DNA of 64,000 nt from Oceanobacter kriegii DSM 6294 (GCF_000422845.1 NZ_AUGV01000004.1:434001-498000), one strand, 5' to 3'. Shown: positions 47,757-55,051, counted from the first letter of the stretch. Notes: generated by a model not told the origin, from the sequence alone. Translations and numbers: made by a program.

Positions 47757-48107
47757 TTAAAGTTTCCAGACAATTTCGTTCCGCAACCTGCGTACAACCT
47801 CAACTTCAGGACCAGCGACCGCCGCATAAACAAAAGAACCTTCCGGTACAGGAACGCACTTTATAGCCGCTCGACTACTGCTGAAGTTGCCGTATACGTA
47901 GGTGCCATTTTTCACAACATTGGAAAAGCCCAGAGATTTCAAGATGGACTCCCCTTTTATGGCACACAAGTCCGGGGAAGCCTGAAGTAGCTTGTGGTCA
48001 GACCACAACTGAGGCGGAGACTCCTTCGTCAGCGCAACCGTTTGAATCTCCTTATTACTTGCACATGCGGTCATAAAAACCGCCAAAAGCACCCCAAAAA
48101 ACTTCAT
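47757..48107 (-). CDS. Small lipoprotein of unknown function
   Basis: A 116-residue lipoprotein: signal peptide MKFFGVLLAVFMTAC with the lipobox cysteine at residue 15. The mature part has two further cysteines (DLCAIKG, AIKCVPV), which may form a disulfide, and ends EVEVVRRLRNEIVWKL. I have no firm family. The start has TAAGGAAGATAAG upstream, in preference to the frame reaching 48128. Base composition is richer in A+T than the core genes to the left, in keeping with the accessory island. Confidence 0.7.
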   Translation of the reverse strand: MKFFGVLLAVFMTACASNKEIQTVALTKESPPQLWSDHKLLQASPDLCAIKGESILKSLGFSNVVKNGTYVYGNFSSSRAAIKCVPVPEGSFVYAAVAGPEVEVVRRLRNEIVWKL

Positions 48108-48137
48108 CTTATCTTCCTTAAACATCACGATTGGAGC

Positions 48138-49145
48138 TTACACCCCGTCCATATTATTTGATTTTTCAGCCCTGGATTTCATAAGTTTTAGCAGCGAAAT
48201 ATGAAAATCACGAAAGATCAACTCTCCCCAGACACGAGAGTAAATACCAAAATTGGTGTTATCCACCAATCTGGTCTTCAGCGTTAAGACCGTATTGCCA
48301 TCCTGGTCTTGCGACAAGTAGTAACCTCCGTCCAATGGCGAAAAGTATTCGCCACCAAGTTTCACATGCTTGTCCAATGCATGATCCGGAATGTCGTCAG
48401 GTTTGATATCAAAGGAATACGCCATTTTGCTGCCCGGCTCCCAGGCTGTAATGACCTCCCTGAATACAACCCCCTTTTCCCACTCACTGGTACGCACAGC
48501 ACCGGTTTCATGCGCATTCATGCTTGCCTTGATTGGTCTTGGTACGCCGATCAAGGAAGTCAGTGAAACATCAAACTCATCAGGCTGAATGAACTCCACT
48601 TCCCCAAGCTGCTTCCAAACGGCAGCTGGAGAAGCATCAATAACAATGCTGTTTTCAACTGTGTAGGCTCTACTCGTTTCAATAAAGTTAACCTCTACTG
48701 GCGCGACCAACACAGGCAGTAGCGCCACCGACATCAAAGTGGCGTTGCGCTTTTTGGTGAAATATCGATACAGGCACCCGGCAGCCACACCACCGAGACT
48801 GGAAAAGAACATAAATGCAGGAAGTGCCATTGCAACACAAATACTTCCTTCCAATAGTGTTACAACAGAAGCCAGCAGAAAAACGAAAATAGGCTGCCAG
48901 GATAGCGTGATCATTCTGCCGATGCTGAGATCAGGATTTACCTTGCACTCAAAGTGAATACGAATAAATCCAATCACAAACGGCACAAAAAACATAAATG
49001 AGACAGTGACCAGTCCACCCACATTCCGCAGGGCATCGATTTCCCATAAAAGCCTGAGCGAAAGACCATAAATAACACCAAGGGCGATGCCGATATATTT
49101 TGGTTGTTCAGGGTTCCTTGGTTTTGTAGCCACCTTGCTATTCAT
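48138..49145 (-). CDS. Membrane-anchored SRPBCC-domain protein
   Basis: A 335-residue protein. Residues 1-170 hold four or five membrane helices (YIGIALGVIYGLSLRLLW; VSFMFFVPFVIGFI; IFVFLLASVVTLLEGSICVAMALPAFMFFSSLGG; LMSVALLPVLVAPVEV). Residues 175-330 form a START/SRPBCC lipid-binding-like domain (SIVIDASPAAVWKQLGEVEFI... VFREVITAWEPGSKMAYSFDI... TLKTRLVDNTNFGIY). The ATG is 7 bases after an AGGA that belongs to an IS-end remnant. The longer frame to 49253 encodes a transposase tail, so it is rejected as the start. Confidence 0.75.
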   Translation of the reverse strand: MNSKVATKPRNPEQPKYIGIALGVIYGLSLRLLWEIDALRNVGGLVTVSFMFFVPFVIGFIRIHFECKVNPDLSIGRMITLSWQPIFVFLLASVVTLLEGSICVAMALPAFMFFSSLGGVAAGCLYRYFTKKRNATLMSVALLPVLVAPVEVNFIETSRAYTVENSIVIDASPAAVWKQLGEVEFIQPDEFDVSLTSLIGVPRPIKASMNAHETGAVRTSEWEKGVVFREVITAWEPGSKMAYSFDIKPDDIPDHALDKHVKLGGEYFSPLDGGYYLSQDQDGNTVLTLKTRLVDNTNFGIYSRVWGELIFRDFHISLLKLMKSRAEKSNNMDGV

Positions 49146-49253
49146 CCTCTTTTCCTGACAGAACTGTTTTCCATTCAACGCCCTGAACTCTAACGGACTC
49201 AAGAACCCCAGCCAAGGCGGACGTCCTTTAGGAGCATCTCTACTGATGGACAT
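49142..49253 (-). mobile_element. IS3-type transposase C-terminal remnant (minus strand)
   Basis: Upstream of and in frame with the SRPBCC gene, the minus strand encodes LGFLSPLEFRALNG (49170-49211), the characteristic C-terminal motif of IS3-family OrfB transposases (LGYxSPxEFE). Just after it stands TGTCAGGAAAAGAGGATGA, a decayed form of the 29-bp end repeat found at 49312 and 49403. Nothing else of the element remains. Confidence 0.55.
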
Positions 49254-49311
49254 TTGAGTTCAGTTGCCTGAACTGGCCGAGGGTGAATTTACATTTTCGT
49301 GCTTAAAAAGG

Positions 49312-49431
49312 TGTCCGGTAAAACGGGGGAAGATCACCAGCACTTCGGCTTGGGATACATGAGTCCGTTAGAGTACGAGGCGATAAATGGATAACTGCAA
49401 TGTGTCCGGAAAAGCGGGGGAGGATCACCAG
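49312..49431 (+). mobile_element. IS3-type transposase C-terminal remnant with two direct end repeats (plus strand)
   Basis: The plus strand encodes HFGLGYMSPLEYEAING followed by a stop (49341-49394). It is bracketed by two direct copies of a 29-bp sequence beginning TGTCCGG and ending GATCACCAG (49312-49340 and 49403-49431), matching at 26 of 29 positions. IS3 elements have TG...CA ends, so these are probably element ends. The region 49146-49455 holds no intact gene. Confidence 0.6.
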
Positions 49432-49448
49432 TCCGGCAACATGCGCTT

Positions 49449-49455
49449 GTTAACT
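49449..49455 (-). other. Truncated attC site (R'' box) of cassette A
   Basis: Directly after the stop of the DUF4145 gene, the minus strand reads AGTTAAC followed by AAGCGCATGTTG. AGTTAAC is the exact complement of the core GTTAACT at the start of the same cassette (50262-50268), the relation expected of the two ends of one integron cassette. The other half of the site is missing: a 29-bp IS-type repeat begins 18 bp away. Confidence 0.6.
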
Positions 49456-50244
49456 CTAAAATGGTACGTCTTCATCTGACGGAGCGGGTTCGTCATTCTT
49501 TTGTTCAGCACTCTTTGGCTTCTTCTCTTCATCAATTCTATTACGCGCACGCTCAGCGTTTTTTGGTAGAACATAAAGCATGTCGATCAGCTTTTGAGTG
49601 AGTTCATATGTCTCTTTTGCCCGCTTCTCATCTACCTTGAGCTCAGAAGCATGGGCACCAATATTTCCTACGACTCGTACCAAATCAGCCAAGTGCTTCA
49701 TGGACTCGTGAATTGTTGAATCGTCAGCAAGCTTTTCAATTGCTTTCGCTAAGCTTAGATTCTTAGGTGCACCTTTATCTTTCAGAATTCCCTCTATTGT
49801 TCTCCTACACATGACAACAACTGCTAGATAGGCACCGGCATTGAGGCACTTATTGGCTTCAGAAAAAGAAAGCCATACTAGCTCCGGCAATCCGTATTCA
49901 GAGTAACTGAGGAGCGAAACAGGGTGATGCAACTCGTATTGGAAAGTCCAGTCAGGATCGAAATCAACTTCCCAAAACTTGGCATATATGACTTCTTGGC
50001 AGAATTCACACTGGCATAAATAATGAAAATCCCTTTCCATTAATCCATAGTCATCGTCTTTTCTAACGACAGCGAGGTGGATGGGCTTGAACTTCGTTCT
50101 TGTATTGCAGTAAGGGCACAGCAAATAGACCCACTTTATGCCTTTATGATCAGGTAAGTCGCTTCCTACCTGATCTAGCTCAAACCGAGGTTGATCATCT
50201 TCTTCAGTAGGACCAATCTTTTTATTTACTTGTGTGATTTCCAT
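49456..50244 (-). CDS. Cassette A: zinc-ribbon DUF4145 (HEPN) protein with an SSB-like C-terminal tip
   Basis: A 262-residue cytoplasmic protein. A zinc ribbon (CPYC at 43-46, CQCEFC at 77-82) is followed by a DUF4145 domain (about 120-228: AVVVMCRRTIEGILKDKG, then RVVGNIGAHA with R190 and H198), a member of the HEPN superfamily, which includes many RNases of toxin and defence systems. A charged linker ends in PSDEDVPF at the extreme C-terminus, like the DDDIPF tip by which SSB recruits its partners. It is the only gene of an integron cassette (about 49449-50267) and AT-richer than the core. Activity and role are unproven. Confidence 0.8.
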   Translation of the reverse strand: MEITQVNKKIGPTEEDDQPRFELDQVGSDLPDHKGIKWVYLLCPYCNTRTKFKPIHLAVVRKDDDYGLMERDFHYLCQCEFCQEVIYAKFWEVDFDPDWTFQYELHHPVSLLSYSEYGLPELVWLSFSEANKCLNAGAYLAVVVMCRRTIEGILKDKGAPKNLSLAKAIEKLADDSTIHESMKHLADLVRVVGNIGAHASELKVDEKRAKETYELTQKLIDMLYVLPKNAERARNRIDEEKKPKSAEQKNDEPAPSDEDVPF

Positions 50245-50261
50245 ATTTCACTCTGAAAGAG

Positions 50262-50336
50262 AGTTAACGCCTCAATAACCGGCGCAGCTTTGCTGCATCC
50301 GGCGCCGAAGGCGCGAAGTTAATTGACTTGTTATAC
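50262..50336 (-). other. attC recombination site of an integron cassette
   Basis: Read on the minus strand: R'' GTATAAC, two bases, then L'' TCAATTAA; a central imperfect hairpin; L' TTATTGA; and R' GTTAACT. L'' and L' pair except for one extra T in L'', the extrahelical base integron integrases use to orient the site. The central part contains a further stem (CCGG-TGCAGC / GCTGC-CCGG). The 75-bp length is within the usual range. It follows the stop of cassette B by 3 bp and marks the junction with cassette A. Confidence 0.85.
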
Positions 50337-50339
50337 CCA

Positions 50340-51050
50340 TTACCACCGCCGCAACTGGGCTAGGGCCTCTTCCAGTCCTCTTTGATCATGGGATGGCTCA
50401 CCATTTGAAAGGCTAATTATCGTTGATATGCACATAGTAGCAACTGGCATACCAACGTCAGATGGAGTTCGAGTATTACTTAAATGGCGAAATGTGGCAC
50501 TACCCACTGCCTCGCTGTATTCCGTTTTTAATACGTTAAGTAGTGGCCGGATGACATCGAGAACTGCCTGACCATATTGGATGGCTTGCTCCTTACTTGG
50601 GATTTTACCTTTATGGATGACCTCGTTACGGAATTTGATCTTACTATTGCTTAGCAGGGTAGGTTTATTCCCCGTTTCCTGAAGGTGTAGGAATATAAAT
50701 GCGCCAAGTTGCCTTTCAGATTGGTTTGAAACTTCCTTCCAAGCCTCTTGAGTTTTATCCCAGTCGATACCTTTTGAGAGGCACACTACTTTGATGAAAA
50801 ACTCGTAGAAACGTTCTAGTGAAGAAGTGAATGATGAAACTGCTTCGCGATAATAGCCATCCAAGATGGCATATGCACCTATATCAAAAAGAACTTCAAA
50901 TTTTTGTTGTTGTAACAAAGTGACGGAGGAATGTCCTTTAGGACAATTTATTTCATAGCGGCCATCATCCCTAAATTCCACGGTAGCAGTGATCATTGCA
51001 TTAGCAATGTCTTCTTGCATACATTGAGCACATGTAACTGGCAATTTCAC
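50340..51050 (-). CDS. Cassette B: zinc-binding HEPN-like protein
   Basis: A 236-residue protein of unknown family. Cysteines in CAQC (7-10) and CPKGH (36-40) look like a zinc ribbon. The body is helical (YREAVSSFTSSLERFYEFFIKVV) and carries KFRNEVIHKGKIPSKEQAIQYGQAVLDVIRPLL, where R141 and H146 form the Rx4H motif of HEPN domains. The start is a GTG with AAGGA seven bases upstream. It is the sole gene of a complete 805-bp integron cassette (50268-51072). Defence or toxin function is inference from the fold only. Confidence 0.75.
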   Translation of the reverse strand: MKLPVTCAQCMQEDIANAMITATVEFRDDGRYEINCPKGHSSVTLLQQQKFEVLFDIGAYAILDGYYREAVSSFTSSLERFYEFFIKVVCLSKGIDWDKTQEAWKEVSNQSERQLGAFIFLHLQETGNKPTLLSNSKIKFRNEVIHKGKIPSKEQAIQYGQAVLDVIRPLLNVLKTEYSEAVGSATFRHLSNTRTPSDVGMPVATMCISTIISLSNGEPSHDQRGLEEALAQLRRW

Positions 51051-51066
51051 TCATCAATCCTTATGG

Positions 51067-51073
51067 GTATAAC
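51067..51073 (-). other. Cassette boundary core (start of cassette B)
   Basis: The minus strand reads GTTATAC, the exact complement of R'' GTATAAC at the end of the same cassette (50330-50336). This marks the crossover point G/TT where cassette B joined the preceding DNA. I could not find a complete attC or attI on the far side; 51074-51500 holds no convincing gene. Confidence 0.65.
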
Positions 51074-51500
51074 AGCGTATTAGTGCGCATTAACTTGTAA
51101 ACCTGCAGCACAACTCCTTTGTATTCAGCCGGTTACGGTATCAGCCCCCTACATAGTGAGCAAGCACGGAGGAAAAACGTGCATTGAGTTGTCCGCACGC
51201 CAAATATACTGGTTGGATGAACAGGTCAAGTTCATAATAGAGAGGATACCGAGCCAGCCCATTCATGAATAAACTCGTCGCTGCATGGGAACGGCTGTTG
51301 AATCTGGTGCTCTCTCTGGGCTGCCAGATGCTTTCGAATATCCAAGCCGGTTTGCGGGCCCGAGAAATGAGGTCTCAAATCAGCGACACAGGGTCAGCAA
51401 CACCCTGCAATCCAGAACGGGCGCCGATTTATTCTGATGGTCTCTGAATACAGGCGCATTGCTGGCAATCACACGGGAAGGTGAATAGTCCCCCCAGAAA

Positions 51501-51532
51501 CACCAAAGCCGGGATAATCCCGGCTTTGGTGT
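51501..51532 (-). terminator. Rho-independent terminator at the right edge of the accessory island
   Basis: A 15-bp stem CACCAAAGCCGGGAT / ATCCCGGCTTTGGTG, 27 bp after the stop of the zinc-ribbon gene read leftward. Its core is the same as that of the hairpin at 47654-47685. Confidence 0.88.
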
Positions 51533-51558
51533 TGGTATCGTGTAAAAACGGCCGTTGA

Positions 51559-51792
51559 TCAGGCTTCGTCTTCCCACTCGCCGTCGGTGTCGTCGTCGGC
51601 AATTTCGGTGGTTACGGTGGCGCCGCATTTCACGCATTTGCCTTCGATGTACACCACACCGTCAAATTCGTATTCCTGTGGCTCTTTCATGCCCAGGTCG
51701 ACTTCCATGCAGTCGTTGCACCAGGTTTGGCTCAGGAAGGCTTCCTGGTCTTCTTTGTCGCGGGCGTAAAAGTCGCGGTCGATACGTTCCAT
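51559..51792 (-). CDS. Small acidic zinc-ribbon protein
   Basis: A 77-residue protein with two CxxC pairs (TWCNDCMEVD and GKCVKCGATV) that should bind one zinc, and an acidic C-terminus (IADDDTDGEWEDEA). I do not recognise a named family, but the GEAT-free CxxC...CxxC layout is common in small gammaproteobacterial proteins. An AAAGAGAGAG ribosome binding site precedes the ATG. It has its own terminator and an untranslated gap of 322 bp separates it from the pirin gene. Confidence 0.75.
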   Translation of the reverse strand: MERIDRDFYARDKEDQEAFLSQTWCNDCMEVDLGMKEPQEYEFDGVVYIEGKCVKCGATVTTEIADDDTDGEWEDEA

Positions 51793-52025
51793 AACACTCT
51801 CTCTTTAAATGGCTGTGTGCAGTCAGGAGCCTGGCGGCCGCTGCACGATGGCGGCATTGTAGGCCAATCATTGGCGATTGAAAGCGCCTATTCAATCCAT
51901 CTTCTGTTCATTTGCAATTCTGCTTTAACGCTCATCAAATCTGGTCATCGAATCAGTTCATAGCGGCACGTTCAGGAATGGCCTGAAAGTTCTAAATGAT
52001 GCCTTTTAACTCAGACGACCTTTCG

Positions 52026-52053
52026 TATAAATCGATACTTAATCGTATTTATA
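52026..52053. promoter_or_regulatory. Interrupted palindrome upstream of the pirin gene
   Basis: TATAAAT-CGA ... TCG-TATTTATA, arms of about 10 bp around a short centre, 61 bp before the pirin start. It is a plausible repressor operator overlapping a promoter. The rest of 51793-52114 contains no gene. Confidence 0.4.
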
Positions 52054-52114
52054 TGCGCTTTTTAAGAAAGGTTTCAGTCTCTATGCTGGACTCAAAACAG
52101 GTTCAGGAGTCAGC

Positions 52115-52831
52115 ATGATTTACTTACGTAAAGCGGCCGAGCGCGGAAATGCCAATTTTGGTTGGCTCAACAGTTTCCACAGTTTTTCTTTTGGTCATTA
52201 CTACGACCCAAGCCACATGGGCTGGGGCTTACTAAGGGTCATCAACGACGACACTGTCGACCCCGGCGCGGGCTTTGCGCCACACGGCCACCGGGATATG
52301 GAAATTATTTCTTACGTGCTGGAAGGTGGCTTGCACCATAAAGACAGCCAGGGCCACGAGTCGGTTTTACGGGCTGGCGAAGTGCAGCGCATGAGCGCGG
52401 GTACAGGCATCCGGCATTCCGAGTACAACCACAGCAATGAAGACCCAGTGCATTTTTTGCAAATTTGGGTTGTCCCCAATCAGCAAGGGCTAACGCCCGG
52501 CTATGAGCAAAAAGCCATTGCGCAGCAGGGTAAGCTCACACCACTGGTGAGTCACGACCAACGTGGCGGATCACTGAAAATCCATCAGGACATGGTAATG
52601 TCTCGGTTACAGCTACAGCCCGGCGAGGAAATCGCGCTGCCTGCCAGCAAGCGCAGTGGCTACTTACACGTCATCGAAGGTGCTCTGGATTGCCAACTGG
52701 AGAACCCTTCGCCGCTAGCGCTGTTACCCGGCGATGGCCTTGGCGTACAGGCTGAGCCGTCGTTGCAGCTGCAAGCCCGTGAGCCAACCACCGCGCTTTG
52801 GTTCGACTTGCCAGCAATCAGTAACACCTGA
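52115..52831 (+). CDS. Pirin family protein (YhhW-like quercetinase type)
   Basis: A 238-residue bicupin pirin. The N-terminal cupin metal ligands are all present: H57 and H59 (APHGHRDME), H101 and E103 (GIRHSEYNH), the same positions as in E. coli YhhW, which has quercetin 2,3-dioxygenase activity in vitro. The start is MIYLRKAAERG, typical of the family. Pirins often respond to oxidative stress. It is followed after 78 bp by a small membrane protein gene and a GST. Confidence 0.92.
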   Translation: MIYLRKAAERGNANFGWLNSFHSFSFGHYYDPSHMGWGLLRVINDDTVDPGAGFAPHGHRDMEIISYVLEGGLHHKDSQGHESVLRAGEVQRMSAGTGIRHSEYNHSNEDPVHFLQIWVVPNQQGLTPGYEQKAIAQQGKLTPLVSHDQRGGSLKIHQDMVMSRLQLQPGEEIALPASKRSGYLHVIEGALDCQLENPSPLALLPGDGLGVQAEPSLQLQAREPTTALWFDLPAISNT

Positions 52832-52909
52832 TGGCAATAATCGGGCACTATTATACAGTTTGAAAAACAAGAGCCCGATAGAGCTCCATCAGCAACCCAG
52901 GAGGCATCA

Positions 52910-53359
52910 GTGCTGTCACAGAAGGCCGACCGTTGGTTTCAGGCCAGTCTGACCATTCAGATGGTGTGGAACACCCTGCTACTGGCGTGGTTTCTGCTGA
53001 TGATCTTTATATTCGGTGCCGCTGCCAGCGACGTCAAAGATCACGTTGACCATGCCCAGATGGCATTGGCAGGGCTGTGTATTGGCCTGCTGGCCAGTGT
53101 GATTTGGCCACGTAGCCTGTTGAAGCAACACAAGGCGGGCACGCTCGGGTTTGGTCAAACGCGCGTGAAAACTTCAACCGTGCCAGCCGACACTGACCCA
53201 ACGCCCAAAGCGCGGAAGCCGTGGTCACTATGGCTTTGGTGGCTATTGAATATTTTCGTACCGCTGGGCTTTGCCTTCACCCTTTTCCAGATCTGGTGCC
53301 TGTGGGCATCAGCAAGACCCAAGGACAATAAAGCGCATGATTACACTTCATCATCTTAA
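52910..53359 (+). CDS. Small membrane protein of unknown function
   Basis: A 149-residue protein with three hydrophobic segments (TLLLAWFLLMIFIFGAAA; MALAGLCIGLLASVIW; LWLWWLLNIFVPLGFAFTLFQIW) and a positively charged loop between the second and third. It starts at a GTG directly after AGGAGG. The 3' end overlaps the GST start by 23 bp, so the two are translationally coupled. Family not recognised. Confidence 0.7.
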   Translation: MLSQKADRWFQASLTIQMVWNTLLLAWFLLMIFIFGAAASDVKDHVDHAQMALAGLCIGLLASVIWPRSLLKQHKAGTLGFGQTRVKTSTVPADTDPTPKARKPWSLWLWWLLNIFVPLGFAFTLFQIWCLWASARPKDNKAHDYTSSS

Positions 53360-54005
53360 TAATTCACGGTCCCAACGCATTCTCTGGCTACTGGAAGAGC
53401 TGGGCATCAACTATCAAATTGCGCTGTACGAGCGCGACAAGCAAACCCTGCTGGCGCCGCCCAGCCTGAAAGCCATTCACCCTTTGGGTAAGGCCCCGGT
53501 GGTGGTTGATGGCGAACAACCCGCATTGGCGGAGTCCGGACTGATCATCGAATACCTGAACGAAGTAAAAGGCGACAACCGCTTTATGCCTCAGGACGCC
53601 GAAGCCCGTTGGCAAGCCAAATACTGGCTGCACTATGCCGAAGGCAGCCTGATGCCCTATTTGTTGCTGACGCTGGTGTTCAACAAGATCAAAACCAGCC
53701 CGATGCCGTTTTTCGTCAAGCCGATCGCCAAAGGCATTGCCAACAAGGTGATGGCCAGTTTTGTACAACCCAACCTCGATACCCACCTGGATTACATCGA
53801 GCGCCATTTGGGTAAAAACAGCTGGTTTGCCGGTGAGGAATTATCCATCGCCGATTTTCAGATGATCTTCCCGCTGGAAGCGGCGTTGAGCCGTGCCATC
53901 AGCGCCGAAAGCCACCCGAACATTGCCGCCTACGTTAAGAAAGTGCAGGCACGGGACGCCTACAAACGCGCATTGGAGCAAGGCGGCCCATACGATTACG
54001 CCTGA
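53337..54005 (+). CDS. Glutathione S-transferase
   Basis: A 222-residue GST. The N-terminal thioredoxin-like domain has SRSQRILWLLEELGINYQI and the GSH-binding PLGKAPVVVDGEQPALAESGLIIEYL; the C-terminal helical domain has NSWFAGEELSIADFQMIFPLEAAL. It resembles the fungal/bacterial Ure2-like and YfcF/YibF-type enzymes, probably detoxifying electrophiles. The start at MITLHHLNNSRSQR is the natural N-terminus; it lies inside the preceding gene. Confidence 0.92.
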   Translation: MITLHHLNNSRSQRILWLLEELGINYQIALYERDKQTLLAPPSLKAIHPLGKAPVVVDGEQPALAESGLIIEYLNEVKGDNRFMPQDAEARWQAKYWLHYAEGSLMPYLLLTLVFNKIKTSPMPFFVKPIAKGIANKVMASFVQPNLDTHLDYIERHLGKNSWFAGEELSIADFQMIFPLEAALSRAISAESHPNIAAYVKKVQARDAYKRALEQGGPYDYA

Positions 54006-54058
54006 AGAACTTCCAGTCACACCAGAGAGGCTCAGGAGCGCTTCTCTGGTGGCTCTAT

Positions 54059-55012
54059 CTAATACGTATAGTTGTAAAGATCTTCCAGCGGAATCCGCAG
54101 CGACTCATCTTGCTGGAAGTACTCCAGCAAATGCTCAACCGTTACCTTCACCCGTGGCGCAATCAATGAACGATGCGGGTACTGAATGACCATTTCATAC
54201 TTGCCGGGGTCATGAATACCCAACAGCACCACATTCAGCCTGCCCTCTTGCAGGTATTGATAAGCATGGTGCACGCCCACCTGAGCAATCCCCAGCCCGC
54301 TGGCCGCAACCTCAACCAAGGCTTCAGGAGCAGACAAAGTAACCACAGCGGTCTCAGGCTCGATCACGGTATGACTGCCATCGGCGTTATTGAATGCCCA
54401 TGGCAGCACCTTTCCGCCCAAAAAACGCCTTGCCAATAAGCGATGCTGTTTAAGATCCTCAGCTGATGTCGGAACGCCATTACGGGCCAGATAATCGGGC
54501 GATGCGACCAGCGCCAGATTCAAGCGACATACGGGACGAGTGATCAGGCTGGAATCCAGAATTCGGCCGCCTCGTATGGCGATGTCATAGCCGTCGTTGA
54601 CCAGATCAATCACCCTGTCATCCAGGTCGGCTTCCACCGTCAGCTTGGGGTGTTTGGCCAACAAGGACGGCAGAGCTGGCAAGAGCTGATCCCTTCCAAA
54701 AGCCGCGCTGGTGGAAATCCGCACATGACCGCTGGCTTCCGCTTTTCGTAACACGATGCTATCAACGGCATTTTCAAGCGCTTCAATAGCGATCCTGGCT
54801 TGCGACAGAAAAGCCTGCCCTTCCTCCGTCAGGCTGATATTACGCGTCGTCCGGTTCATTAATCGAACACCGAGGGCAGCCTCCAGCCCGGATACATTCT
54901 TACTAACCGCTGCCGGGCTAATGCCCAGTTTTCTTGCTGCTCCCGAAAAACTCCCTTCATTGGCCGACTCCACAAACGACAGCGTTGCCCTGACATGCTG
55001 TGAAATATCCAT
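54059..55012 (-). CDS. LysR-family transcriptional regulator
   Basis: A 317-residue LTTR. The N-terminal winged helix (ATLSFVESANEGSFSGAARKLGISPAAVSKNVSGLEAALGVRLMNRTTRNISLTEEGQAFL) is complete, followed by the substrate-binding domain (GHVRISTSAAFGRDQLLPALPSLL). It is of the DmlR/AaeR-like group. The start MDISQHVRATLS has GAGGCGG upstream. It is divergent from the DUF1330 and flavodoxin-fold genes and probably regulates them through the site at 55052-55070; the effector is unknown. Confidence 0.92.
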   Translation of the reverse strand: MDISQHVRATLSFVESANEGSFSGAARKLGISPAAVSKNVSGLEAALGVRLMNRTTRNISLTEEGQAFLSQARIAIEALENAVDSIVLRKAEASGHVRISTSAAFGRDQLLPALPSLLAKHPKLTVEADLDDRVIDLVNDGYDIAIRGGRILDSSLITRPVCRLNLALVASPDYLARNGVPTSAEDLKQHRLLARRFLGGKVLPWAFNNADGSHTVIEPETAVVTLSAPEALVEVAASGLGIAQVGVHHAYQYLQEGRLNVVLLGIHDPGKYEMVIQYPHRSLIAPRVKVTVEHLLEYFQQDESLRIPLEDLYNYTY

Positions 55013-55051
55013 CTTATTTCCGCCTCTCAAAACGACCAACTTAAAACCTCA

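Noticed and set aside
48138-49253. A longer SRPBCC protein starting at 49253
   Set aside because: The extra 36 residues are a transposase tail (LGFLSPLEFRALNG), and a good ribosome binding site precedes the internal ATG at 49145.
51073-51260. A possible attI or further attC next to cassette B
   Set aside because: The 7-bp core is clear, but I could not find matching L boxes or a second R'' box, so I call only the cassette boundary.
51265-51447. A 60-codon frame right of the cassettes
   Set aside because: Weak ribosome binding site and no recognisable protein; its end overlaps the TATTC...GAATA motif.
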